Assembly: GCF_024054175.1 (NCBI RefSeq)
Contig: NZ_JAMXLA010000001.1
Coordinates: 1,234,528 to 1,298,527, forward strand
Direction of reading: 5' to 3'
Origin: Flavobacterium sp. NRK1
GTDB taxonomy: Bacteria > Bacteroidota > Bacteroidia > Flavobacteriales > Flavobacteriaceae
DNA length: 64,000 bases
Numbering within the stretch: position 1 is the stretch's first letter; each line of letters begins with the position of its first letter. The position numbers were made by a program, and so were the translations under genes. Below the pieces are notes generated by a model. It saw only the letters and a program-made list of their open reading frames with translations, was not told the DNA's origin and searched no databases. Shown here piece after piece: positions 1 to 7,836 of this stretch.

Positions 1-31
1 TGAGCGGCCGTTTTTGTTGTTTTATAAGTAA

Positions 32-850
32 TTATATTCCTGTAATTACAAGTTCCACCCTTCTGTCATACTCTGTTCCCTTACCAAGCGGAACGGTATT
101 ACCGTAGCCTTTATGCGTCATACGGTTAGGGCTTATTTTTTTAGATATAAGGTATTTATATACGGCAAAAGCCCTGTTTTTAGAAAGTTCACGCTTGCGG
201 GTATCTTTATCTATGGCTTCCCGCTGAAAACTTGGCGTACAACAAATATGCCCCTGTATTTCAAATTTGATGTTTTTGTACCGCATAAGAAAACGTGCCA
301 TTTTATCAAGCTCCTGTTTAGATTTGGTTGTAAGCTTGCTGCTGCCGCGCGCAAACAGTATATTATCAAGATAAATATGGTCGCCTATAATTACATCCTT
401 TTTAAGAACATTATATACTCCCGGTTCCAGTTTAGGCGGCGGAAGCGGCTTAAAGTTTATTGTAACGTCTACACGGCGGTTTTTAGAGCGCGCCTCGCTT
501 ACATTGTCAATATCTTCATCAAGTAAAATACGTCCTTTACCCTCTATCGTTACAATAATCTTATTTTTAATACCACGCCCCAAAAGAGTATCCCTAATGG
601 TATTTGCCCTGTTTGTAGAGAGCTTAAAGTTATATTCGTCTTTGCCCCTGTCGTCGCAGTAACCAAAAATCTGAATGCTTTCAATGCGGGTAGTGTCTAT
701 AGCCTTAATAAATGCTACCACATTGTTTCCCTGTTTGTCATCAAGATTATACTTGTTTACATCAAAATAAACCGAATAAACAGTTTCTTCCTGAGCAAGT
801 GCAATAGTAGTAATTAAAAGAGTGAGTAGTGTGTAAAGTGATTTTCTCAT
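32..850 (-). CDS. OmpA family protein with two tandem OmpA-like domains
   Basis: A 272-residue exported protein. An N-terminal signal peptide ending near residue 19 (ALA-Q) is followed directly by two OmpA-C-like peptidoglycan-binding modules, roughly residues 25-130 and 160-270. Each has the pattern of a YFD or LFA strand, a G-Y/H segment, a run ending SxxRA, and a closing RRVD/RRVE motif. There is no beta-barrel and no TPR or WD repeat, unlike the longer Bacteroidota OmpA proteins. Such domains hold the cell wall to the outer membrane; a periplasmic wall-binding role is inferred. It starts 8 bp after kup on the same strand and probably shares its transcript. Confidence 0.85.
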   Translation of the reverse strand: MRKSLYTLLTLLITTIALAQEETVYSVYFDVNKYNLDDKQGNNVVAFIKAIDTTRIESIQIFGYCDDRGKDEYNFKLSTNRANTIRDTLLGRGIKNKIIVTIEGKGRILLDEDIDNVSEARSKNRRVDVTINFKPLPPPKLEPGVYNVLKKDVIIGDHIYLDNILFARGSSKLTTKSKQELDKMARFLMRYKNIKFEIQGHICCTPSFQREAIDKDTRKRELSKNRAFAVYKYLISKKISPNRMTHKGYGNTVPLGKGTEYDRRVELVITGI

Positions 851-857
851 CTAAGAT

Positions 858-2837
858 TTAGTTGGGGCAGTCATCTATTCGTACCAGGTTAAAATCTTCA
901 GGCGGATGGATTACGATAGGGAACTTCTCTACTTTAACAGAGCTGCTGTCCAGACCAAAAGCACGTCCTTCCGAAAGACTTATTTTTTTAAGTATAAAGT
1001 AAATATCTAATATAATTCTTTCATACCACGGCAAATCGTTGTCGTAAGAAAGGAATTTTTCTATAATTACAAATTTAAAGTCGCCAATTACATTATTACG
1101 ATTAAGCGATTCGTAACGGCTTGTAATATCTACCTCGCTGCGTTTCACCATATCGCGCACTACCTGCTTAAACATTAGGTTTACTCTCGGCGCTACACGG
1201 AAACCAAGATAAAAGTCTACCCTTATAACGTCATCTTTCATTATTTCGCGTACACGATATTCCATTTTGTAAGGTTCATCCACCACATTTACGTGAACAA
1301 ACCAGTATATATCGGCACGTTTAGGTCTTTTTTGCAGTATAGAATAAATAATTTTAGATTCTATTTCGTCTCCAAGCTGTGCATTGGTCATATATACTAA
1401 ATGCGTAGCATATTTAGGAATAGACATGTCGTTACTAAGCTCAGAAAGTACCGTTTTGTAGTTTGCAATTTTAGTAAACTCGGTATATTCACTACGAATT
1501 CTTTTTGCTGTAAACCAAACAGCCATGATCATGGCCAGCAGTCCCGCAATACCCAGCGATACATAACCTCCGTGGTGGAACTTGCTTATGTTAGCTATAA
1601 GAAAAGAAATTTCTATAGTAAAGTAAATGCATATTACAGCCACTATAAGTATTTTGTTATAGCGCTTCATAACCATATAATATCCCAGCAGAGTAGTTGT
1701 CATGAGCATACAAAGCACAATAGCAAGGCCATATGCCGCCTCCATATTACCCGATTCCCTAAAGTGAAGCACAATAAACACACACCCCAGGAATAAAAGC
1801 CAGTTAATAGATGGTATATAAAGCTGCCCTCTTAATTCTGTTGGGAATTTTACAGATACTTTTGGCCAGAAGTTAAGCCTCATAGCCTCGGAAATAAGTG
1901 TAAACGAACCGCTTATTAAAGCCTGAGAAGCAATTACCGCAGCCGATGTTGCAATAGCAATACCAAACGGCAGAAACCAGTCCGGCATTAGTAAATAAAA
2001 CGGGTTGCCGGGATTAGTAGGATTACCGCTAAGTGTAGAAAGTGTCTGGCCAGAATGTGATATTAGATAAGCTCCCTGTCCAAAATAGTTAAGTACCAGC
2101 ATTGTTTTTACAAACGCCCAGCTTACACGGATATTTGCCCTGCCACAGTGCCCCATATCGCTATATAATGCTTCTGCCCCTGTGGTACACAGAAACACGA
2201 AACCAAGTACATAAAAACCTTCGTGGTGAATGCTTAACAAATGTATAGCATAGTAAGGATTAAGCGCTTTAAGAACACCTATATTGCCAAAAAGCGGTAT
2301 AGTGCCCAGCACGCCCAGCATACCAAACCACAAAAGCATCATAGGACCAAAAAATTTACCTATAAACTTACTGCCAAAACGCTGTATAAAGAACAGTATA
2401 AACAATATGGTTATAACAATAGGCACAGTATCAAGCTCAGGCTGATAGGTTTTAAGACCTTCTATTGCAGAGGATACCGAAATAGGAGGTGTAATAATAC
2501 CGTCTGCCAGCAATGCACTACCACCAATAATTGCGGGTACTATGAGCCCTTTTTTCTTAAGCCTTTTTACAAGCGTATAAAGGGAAAAAATACCACCTTC
2601 ACCTTTGTTATCGGCATTAAGGGTTAAATACACGTATTTAATGGTAGTCTGCAATGTAAGAGTCCAGAAAATACAGGACAAAGCGCCCAGTATTACCTGT
2701 TCTTCAATAGGCTGTTCGCCTACAATTGCTTTCATTACGTATAGAGGGGAAGTTCCTATATCTCCGTAAATAATTCCCAAAGTAACCAGCAATCCGCCAA
2801 GCGTTACCTTGTTGAGTTGTATGTGATTGGTGCTCAC
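858..2837 (-). CDS. kup: KUP family potassium uptake permease
   Basis: A 659-residue inner-membrane K+ transporter of the KUP/HAK/KT family, thought to work as a K+/H+ symporter. The diagnostic motif GDIGTSPLY is at residues 25-33. It is followed by about twelve hydrophobic segments to about residue 450 and then a soluble cytoplasmic C-terminal domain of about 190 residues, the usual KUP layout and near the usual length. The start is the ATG 31 nt downstream of a good -7 element (TACCTTTG). The downstream OmpA-like gene follows after 8 bp, so the two are likely co-transcribed. Family assignment is firm; ion kinetics are not visible from sequence. Confidence 0.96.
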   Translation of the reverse strand: MSTNHIQLNKVTLGGLLVTLGIIYGDIGTSPLYVMKAIVGEQPIEEQVILGALSCIFWTLTLQTTIKYVYLTLNADNKGEGGIFSLYTLVKRLKKKGLIVPAIIGGSALLADGIITPPISVSSAIEGLKTYQPELDTVPIVITILFILFFIQRFGSKFIGKFFGPMMLLWFGMLGVLGTIPLFGNIGVLKALNPYYAIHLLSIHHEGFYVLGFVFLCTTGAEALYSDMGHCGRANIRVSWAFVKTMLVLNYFGQGAYLISHSGQTLSTLSGNPTNPGNPFYLLMPDWFLPFGIAIATSAAVIASQALISGSFTLISEAMRLNFWPKVSVKFPTELRGQLYIPSINWLLFLGCVFIVLHFRESGNMEAAYGLAIVLCMLMTTTLLGYYMVMKRYNKILIVAVICIYFTIEISFLIANISKFHHGGYVSLGIAGLLAMIMAVWFTAKRIRSEYTEFTKIANYKTVLSELSNDMSIPKYATHLVYMTNAQLGDEIESKIIYSILQKRPKRADIYWFVHVNVVDEPYKMEYRVREIMKDDVIRVDFYLGFRVAPRVNLMFKQVVRDMVKRSEVDITSRYESLNRNNVIGDFKFVIIEKFLSYDNDLPWYERIILDIYFILKKISLSEGRAFGLDSSSVKVEKFPIVIHPPEDFNLVRIDDCPN

Positions 2838-2867
2838 GATAAATTTTAATTAAAGAACAAAGGTACT

Positions 2868-2875
2868 CCTTTTTG
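2868..2875 (-). promoter_or_regulatory. Predicted -7 element of kup promoter
   Basis: On the minus strand this reads TACCTTTG, a perfect match to the Bacteroidota primary sigma factor -7 consensus TAnnTTTG. It lies 30 nt upstream of the kup ATG. No TTG is visible at the usual -33 spacing. Confidence 0.6.
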
Positions 2876-2943
2876 AAAAATCTGCCAGATAAACCCGTAA
2901 TATTTAACCTTAAAAAAATCTGTTATGCTTTGATGCATAATTA

Positions 2944-3771
2944 TTAAACTTCCGATGCAATGGTTTTATTGTTTCTTGACCATTCACTCCATGATCCTAC
3001 ATAAAGTTTAGGTAAGGGTAGGCCTGCATAATGCATAGCCAGTATGGTATGGCAAGCTGTAACGCCCGATCCGCAATGTACAATTGCCTCTGATGAGGGT
3101 GCACTACCCAATGCACTGATGAACTTATCTTTTAAAGTTTCAGGCGATAAAAAAAGCCCGTCTACATCAAGACTGGTTATATAGGGTATATTGATAGCCC
3201 CGGGAATATGTCCGGCAATAAGATCTATAGTTTCTGTTTCGCCCTTAAAACGTTTGCTGTCTCTTACATCTATAATTACTTTTCCTGATTGAGAAGCCGC
3301 TTCTACATCATCTATTGTCATTGAGGGAAGCAGCCAGTTATTAAATATATAGTAGGGAGATGGAGAAGGTATTTCTGCCAGGTCACTAAGCGGAAAACCT
3401 GCTTTAACCGCAGCCTCCAGCCCACCATTTATTACCTGCACTTTATCATGCCCTGCAGCGCGCAGCATCCACCAGAATCGTGCTGCGGCGTTAGCCCCCC
3501 TTTTATTGTCGTAAACCACAACATGGCTCTCGGGCTTTATACCCAGCCGGGATAATACTTTACTAAAATGAGCAGTATCCGGTAATGGATGCCTCCCTCC
3601 TTTTGCAGCATCAGGAGCAACAGCGGCAAGATCTGTATTTAAATCTACATGTACAGCTCCTTTAAGGTGCTGTGTAGCATAGCTAATGCTATCGCCGGCA
3701 TCTACAATAACAACTTCAGCTGTTTTAACAAGTGCTGACAAATCCTTCGGATGTAGTATTGGCTGCATCAT
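2944..3771 (-). CDS. sseA: Sulfurtransferase (thiosulfate/3-mercaptopyruvate type, tandem rhodanese)
   Basis: A 275-residue protein made of two rhodanese domains, about residues 1-130 and 145-270. The active-site loop in the second domain is CGSGVTAC with Cys233. The CGSGVT form is typical of 3-mercaptopyruvate sulfurtransferases rather than thiosulfate rhodaneses (CRKGVT). The C-terminal GSWSEW motif, near residue 260, is also conserved in this family. It probably moves sulfane sulfur from mercaptopyruvate or thiosulfate to an acceptor in the cytoplasm. It lies downstream of the S41 protease on the same strand with a 50-bp gap. Substrate preference is an inference from the loop. Confidence 0.9.
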   Translation of the reverse strand: MMQPILHPKDLSALVKTAEVVIVDAGDSISYATQHLKGAVHVDLNTDLAAVAPDAAKGGRHPLPDTAHFSKVLSRLGIKPESHVVVYDNKRGANAAARFWWMLRAAGHDKVQVINGGLEAAVKAGFPLSDLAEIPSPSPYYIFNNWLLPSMTIDDVEAASQSGKVIIDVRDSKRFKGETETIDLIAGHIPGAINIPYITSLDVDGLFLSPETLKDKFISALGSAPSSEAIVHCGSGVTACHTILAMHYAGLPLPKLYVGSWSEWSRNNKTIASEV

Positions 3772-3821
3772 AGCTAATGATATTAAAAATCCCCATGACG
3801 TTATGACACAGGGATTATGAT

Positions 3822-5456
3822 TTATTGAGACAATATCTTGTTGTATTGTGCACTATTTGCAAGCAGCGCTGCAGATTTCTGAATTTCAGGATTGCTTGTT
3901 ATATAGTATTTATACAATCCCTCTTTATACTGATAACGCTTTATAAGCTCATCCCTCAATAATTCTTTTATTTCCTGCTTATGCACATTAAGTTCGTTTT
4001 CTTCGCTTTTTTGTAATGCTGCAAGCAACTGCTGGTACTGCACAGCAATTGCAGCATCCATTTTTTCTTTTTTAGCTACATCCATTACCGCTTTAATCGA
4101 TTTTTCTGTTTCGGTATCAAACTGAAAATTATCTTTTTTAAGTGATTGTTTCAGCGCCTCAAAGTCGGCATCCGTTATATTAGGGATACCCGTAAGGTTT
4201 GGATTTTTATAATAGTAGGTTGTAGCATAATTAAATAATCCGTCATTTTTTACCAAAGCATCAGATATTGGGCTTTGTTTTGATTCTTCAAGCTCTACAT
4301 CCGGCAAAATGCCACCGCCATCATAAACTGTTCTCCCTTTTTTGGTTTTAAAGGCATTGTAATCTTTTTTATCTATCCTTATGGCTTTGCCTTCTGCATC
4401 TTTATGAGCATAATCAAGTGCCTGAATACCACGCCCTGATGGTGTATAATATCTTGAAATAGTCACTTTTACCTGAGTACCGTAGGTTAAATCCAGCGGG
4501 CGCTGTACCAGCCCTTTCCCAAAACTTCTGCTGCCTACAATTACCGCGCGGTCCAGATCCTGAAGTGCACCCGCAACAATTTCTGAAGCTGAAGCACTGC
4601 TGCCATTAACCAGTATTACAAGCGGAATTTCAAGATCTACGGGAGCTCTCTGAGTCCTGTAAGTATTGTTATAGCTTTCGTTTTTAGATTTTGTAGTAAC
4701 AATAGTTTCACCCTGTGGTACAAACAAATTACATACCGCTACTGCTTCATTAAGTAATCCGCCCGGATTACCTCTCAGGTCAAGTATAATGTTTTTAGCA
4801 CCATCTGCTTTAAGCTGCAAAAGCGCCGCTTTGGTTTCGGAAGATGCTTTGCCGTTAAATTGTGACAGCACTATATAACCGGTATCCTTACCAATCATAC
4901 TATAAAAAGGCACTGCATGAATATCTACCTCATCCAGTACTATTTCTGTAGAATAGGTTTTACCCTGACGAATGTATTTAATAGCCACCCTGGTATTTTT
5001 GCTCCCTTTAAGCAATTCGCCGGCATCTTCTTTAAAATCAGAAAGGTTTACATCGCCAATCTGAATAATTTCATCTCCTGCTTTAAGCCCTGCTTTATCT
5101 GCAGGATAATCTTTATAAGGCTCTTTAACAATAAGCTTACCCTCTTTACGGGTAATAAGCGCACCTATTCCGGTATATTCTCCTGTATTGTTTATCTTAA
5201 ACTTAGCCACATCCTGCTCATTAAAATAAACAGTATAAGGATCAAGATCGGCCAGCATATTTTTTATGGCTTTATCCATAAGCTGCCCCGGGTTTACCTC
5301 ATCTACATAGTTATTGTTTACCGTTTTAAACAATGTGGTAAATATTTCTATCTGCTTGGCAATTTCAAAAAAATCGTTTTTAAAGCTTACCCCCACAAAC
5401 AAAAATGCAGATGCCACAACCGGCAGTACATATCTTTTCTTAGGCATTTTTAGCAT
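3822..5456 (-). CDS. C-terminal processing protease, S41 family
   Basis: A 544-residue periplasmic protease of the CtpA/Prc type. One hydrophobic N-terminal segment (about residues 9-24) acts as signal or anchor. A PDZ domain follows (about 90-175) with the ligand-gating stretch near GIGALI, and then the S41 catalytic core. Ser289 in the NGSSASASE motif and Lys314 in SFGKG form the expected Ser-Lys dyad, 25 residues apart as in CtpA. These enzymes trim or degrade exported proteins from their C-termini. A second in-frame ATG three codons downstream is an equally possible start. The gene lies between rnpA and the sulfurtransferase gene. Confidence 0.93.
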   Translation of the reverse strand: MLKMPKKRYVLPVVASAFLFVGVSFKNDFFEIAKQIEIFTTLFKTVNNNYVDEVNPGQLMDKAIKNMLADLDPYTVYFNEQDVAKFKINNTGEYTGIGALITRKEGKLIVKEPYKDYPADKAGLKAGDEIIQIGDVNLSDFKEDAGELLKGSKNTRVAIKYIRQGKTYSTEIVLDEVDIHAVPFYSMIGKDTGYIVLSQFNGKASSETKAALLQLKADGAKNIILDLRGNPGGLLNEAVAVCNLFVPQGETIVTTKSKNESYNNTYRTQRAPVDLEIPLVILVNGSSASASEIVAGALQDLDRAVIVGSRSFGKGLVQRPLDLTYGTQVKVTISRYYTPSGRGIQALDYAHKDAEGKAIRIDKKDYNAFKTKKGRTVYDGGGILPDVELEESKQSPISDALVKNDGLFNYATTYYYKNPNLTGIPNITDADFEALKQSLKKDNFQFDTETEKSIKAVMDVAKKEKMDAAIAVQYQQLLAALQKSEENELNVHKQEIKELLRDELIKRYQYKEGLYKYYITSNPEIQKSAALLANSAQYNKILSQ

Positions 5457-5637
5457 AGTTCTTCCTCTTTAATTTTTTCCTTACAATAAAAAACGCAATC
5501 ACGAAAATAAGTATAAAAGGCCAAATGTACAGCAAACCAATGAAGAAACTTGATAAGCCTTAAATCAGACTATATTTCAGTACATTATTAAGCCACAATT
5601 AGAGTAATAACGTTAACGAGATAAAATAAGTATAGTA
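5457..5637. other. Intergenic spacer between rnpA and the S41 protease gene
   Basis: On the minus strand a 38-codon open frame without an ATG encodes a strongly hydrophobic helix followed by basic residues, running into the start of the protease gene. It begins right after a stop codon, so it may be the remnant of a small membrane protein or chance. The rest shows no RNA gene or clear terminator. Confidence 0.3.
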
Positions 5638-6027
5638 TTAAAGTTCTTCCAGCGCAGCAAACTTTTCAAAAAGCTGAATTGTTTTTGCGTTTATTTCCTC
5701 AAATGAAAGACGATCCTTAGTCTGGTAAAAAAACATAAAAGCATAAGGTTTGTCCAGCTTTTCTATGATAATATGCTTGTGATGACGGTAGGTTTCGCGA
5801 AGCAGGCGTTTAAAATAATTACGGTCGTGTGCGCGCTTAAAATGCTTTTTGGAAACCGAAACCCCCATTTTTAGCGGAGTATCTTCAGCTTCGTCTTCAT
5901 AAAGAGGCACATATACCAAACGCAACGGATATTTTGAAACCGATTTACCTTCCGTAAACATACGGTCTATCGTGTTTCGGCTTTTAAGCTTCTCCTGTTT
6001 TGGATATGTAAACGGCCTGTTTTGCAT
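5638..6027 (-). CDS. rnpA: Ribonuclease P protein component
   Basis: A 129-residue basic protein that binds the RNase P RNA and helps mature tRNA 5' ends. The family signature is at about residues 84-100 (HDRNYFKRLLRE, the Bacteroidota form of RNRxKRxxRE). It is preceded by the KMGVSVSKK strand that forms the RNA-binding cleft. Length is normal. In most bacteria rnpA follows rpmH; here no rpmH is upstream, and the gene has its own -7 element only 4 nt from the ATG, so its mRNA is probably leaderless. Confidence 0.95.
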   Translation of the reverse strand: MQNRPFTYPKQEKLKSRNTIDRMFTEGKSVSKYPLRLVYVPLYEDEAEDTPLKMGVSVSKKHFKRAHDRNYFKRLLRETYRHHKHIIIEKLDKPYAFMFFYQTKDRLSFEEINAKTIQLFEKFAALEEL

Positions 6028-6031
6028 CGCA

Positions 6032-6039
6032 CAAAGGTA
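6032..6039 (-). promoter_or_regulatory. Predicted -7 element of rnpA promoter, abutting the start codon
   Basis: The minus strand reads TACCTTTG, a perfect TAnnTTTG, with only 4 nt before the rnpA ATG. Transcription would start at or within a few bases of the initiation codon, which implies a leaderless message. No -33 TTG is seen at 17-23 nt. Confidence 0.6.
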
Positions 6040-6338
6040 GCAGTTACATTTAAATGAAAATTAATAGCTAAAACATTTCTTCCCTATTCGTAGTAAGGTT
6101 TTATCTGCTTCTACATAAATTTCCACAATTCTATCTACATTATTCTACAATTTACACACTATAATTAATTTTTAATTTCAGTTATTAAAAATAAGCCAAC
6201 ATTACATAAACAACTGATTTACTATTAATTACATACCATTAATATAAATAAAACCCCTGTTATAAAAGTAACGGCATTGTACTTGCCTTATCTTAATCAG
6301 AAACACAGAACATAATCATAATAAATATCCACACACAC

Positions 6339-6575
6339 ATGAAAAAGTTATTTTTAAGCGCATTAATGCTAACAGGCGTTATGGCAATGGCACAGGAAAA
6401 ACCAGCTACAGAAACTACAAAACAACCTGTACAAACAACTCAGGCTGCAACAACCAAAGAGGTAAAACCAGCTACACCTGCATCTCAGGCCGAACCGGCT
6501 AAAAAAGCTGAGGCTACTGTAAAAGAAGAAAAAGCAACAGCTAAAAAGGCTGACCCAGCTAAAAAATCTAACTAA
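6339..6575 (+). CDS. Small exported Lys/Ala/Thr-rich protein
   Basis: A 78-residue protein with a clear signal peptide (MKKLF start, hydrophobic core, cleavage near AMA-Q at residue 19). The mature part of about 59 residues is low complexity, made of Ala, Lys, Thr, Glu and Pro with repeats such as AKKA and KPAT. It has no aromatic residues after the signal. The composition resembles histone-H1-like or PAPA-type tails, but the signal peptide places it in the periplasm. I do not recognise a family and propose no function. It stands alone between rnpA and the hmu pair and is followed by a strong terminator. Confidence 0.65.
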   Translation: MKKLFLSALMLTGVMAMAQEKPATETTKQPVQTTQAATTKEVKPATPASQAEPAKKAEATVKEEKATAKKADPAKKSN

Positions 6576-6622
6576 TTTTTTAGCGCCACTATATATAACG
6601 CAGGATTTCTATTTTTACCTGC

Positions 6623-6656
6623 AAAGAAACCCGTGATTTTGTCATGGGTTTCTTTT
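6623..6656 (+). terminator. Rho-independent terminator after the small exported protein gene
   Basis: AAACCCGTGA pairs with TCATGGGTTT (one G-U) and is followed by a T-rich tract. Confidence 0.8.
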
Positions 6657-6690
6657 GTTTTAAAGGCAAAGTATGAGCTATAAAAACACG

Positions 6691-6723
6691 AATCCCGACG
6701 ATTATTGCATAACCGGCGGGATT
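6691..6723 (-). terminator. Hairpin after hmuY-like gene
   Basis: AATCCCG and CGGGATT form a 7-bp stem, followed on the minus strand by a T-rich tract. It lies about 30 bp beyond the hmuY-like stop codon and probably ends the haem operon. Confidence 0.55.
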
Positions 6724-6754
6724 ACAAAATAAAACAAAAACTAACTTAATATAT

Positions 6755-7831
6755 TTATTTCAGCAATTCGTACTGAAAAACAGGGAAGCCTCTTTCTCCT
6801 TCTGTACTAACCATAGAAATAAATTTTACTTTATAAATATTGCTTTCTCCGTCTTTAACTACAAAGAAAACATTGTTATATACAGCATGGGTAAATACAT
6901 CGCGCCAATCTGCACCTATAGCTCTTTGATCTGTGCTGTAGGTATAATTACCCGATGTAACATCTGACAGTGTAAAAGCAGCGTATGCGTTGGCATCGCC
7001 TTCTACTTTAAAGGCAGTAACCCCCGCTTTTGAATTTGTAACTACAAAATCGGCATAAAAATAAGCTCCCGCAGATCCTCCTGTACCATCAAAAACTTCA
7101 TTGGTAAATGTGGTAAAGTTTAGGTCCCATTTATCTTTTTGCGGTTCTACATTTACTGTAACACCCGTAGTAAGGTTAAAAAAAGTATGATTGTAAGCTG
7201 CATCTTTAGCTATAGACACTGTTGTAGCCGTAGTAGCATCAATAGCTGCAAACTGAAGCTTATATCCATTACCATCCTGCCATACTTTTACTTTTTTCCA
7301 TCCCCTTGGCGTACCGGAAACATTTGCCGATCCGGCATCGGGTTTTTGTGTTGGCACACTGTTGCCAAGGTTAACAAGATATACAGATGCAGATGCCTCA
7401 TTAGACGCTATTTCACCAAAAGCAGTACTGTTAATATCACCTGTAGGATTATCTACATAAGCCATATTTTCGGCATTAAAGGTTCCTATAGCTACAGTAG
7501 CATCTGAAACCTGAACCTGAGTAATATCGGTAGTTTCAAGCTTTTTTACAGCCATTCCTAATGCGCCGTTTATTACAACATGAGGGGTTGTGCCGGAATA
7601 AAATCCTAAGTCCCATGAATCTCTTGAAATTTCCAAAGCTGTTTCGCCACTCAGGTCTATATATACCTGGTTTCCCTGATTGGCTCCGCCAACATTAAGA
7701 GGATTTTCTGTACTGCCAAATACTGTACCTGAAGAAGGTGCAGGAACTACAGGGTCTATTTTGCTATTATCATCACTGCTGCATGCAGCCAGTGTAAGGA
7801 ATGTAAATGATAGAAGGATTAATTTTTTCAT
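6755..7831 (-). CDS. hmuY: HmuY family haem-binding lipoprotein
   Basis: A 358-residue outer-membrane lipoprotein with lipobox LAAC (lipidated Cys17) followed by a Ser/Asp tether. The body fits the HmuY fold family, including the stretch WDLGFYSG near residue 75 and a second WDLNFTTF segment near 233. HmuY proteins capture haem at the cell surface and pass it to a TonB-dependent receptor. The receptor gene is immediately upstream with a 5-bp gap, giving an hmuR-hmuY order. It is somewhat longer than the Porphyromonas protein (about 215 residues), as is common in Flavobacteria. The haem ligands cannot be named from sequence alone. Confidence 0.85.
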   Translation of the reverse strand: MKKLILLSFTFLTLAACSSDDNSKIDPVVPAPSSGTVFGSTENPLNVGGANQGNQVYIDLSGETALEISRDSWDLGFYSGTTPHVVINGALGMAVKKLETTDITQVQVSDATVAIGTFNAENMAYVDNPTGDINSTAFGEIASNEASASVYLVNLGNSVPTQKPDAGSANVSGTPRGWKKVKVWQDGNGYKLQFAAIDATTATTVSIAKDAAYNHTFFNLTTGVTVNVEPQKDKWDLNFTTFTNEVFDGTGGSAGAYFYADFVVTNSKAGVTAFKVEGDANAYAAFTLSDVTSGNYTYSTDQRAIGADWRDVFTHAVYNNVFFVVKDGESNIYKVKFISMVSTEGERGFPVFQYELLK

Positions 7832-7836
7832 TTATA

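Noticed and set aside
5457-5570. Small transmembrane ORF on the minus strand before the S41 gene
   Set aside because: No ATG, begins directly after a stop codon, and only about 38 codons; hydrophobicity alone is weak evidence. Recorded as a spacer note.
3822-6027. Origin beside rnpA as in many bacteria
   Set aside because: No rpmH, dnaA or clustered DnaA-like boxes are present here; the better candidate is at 51.2 kb.
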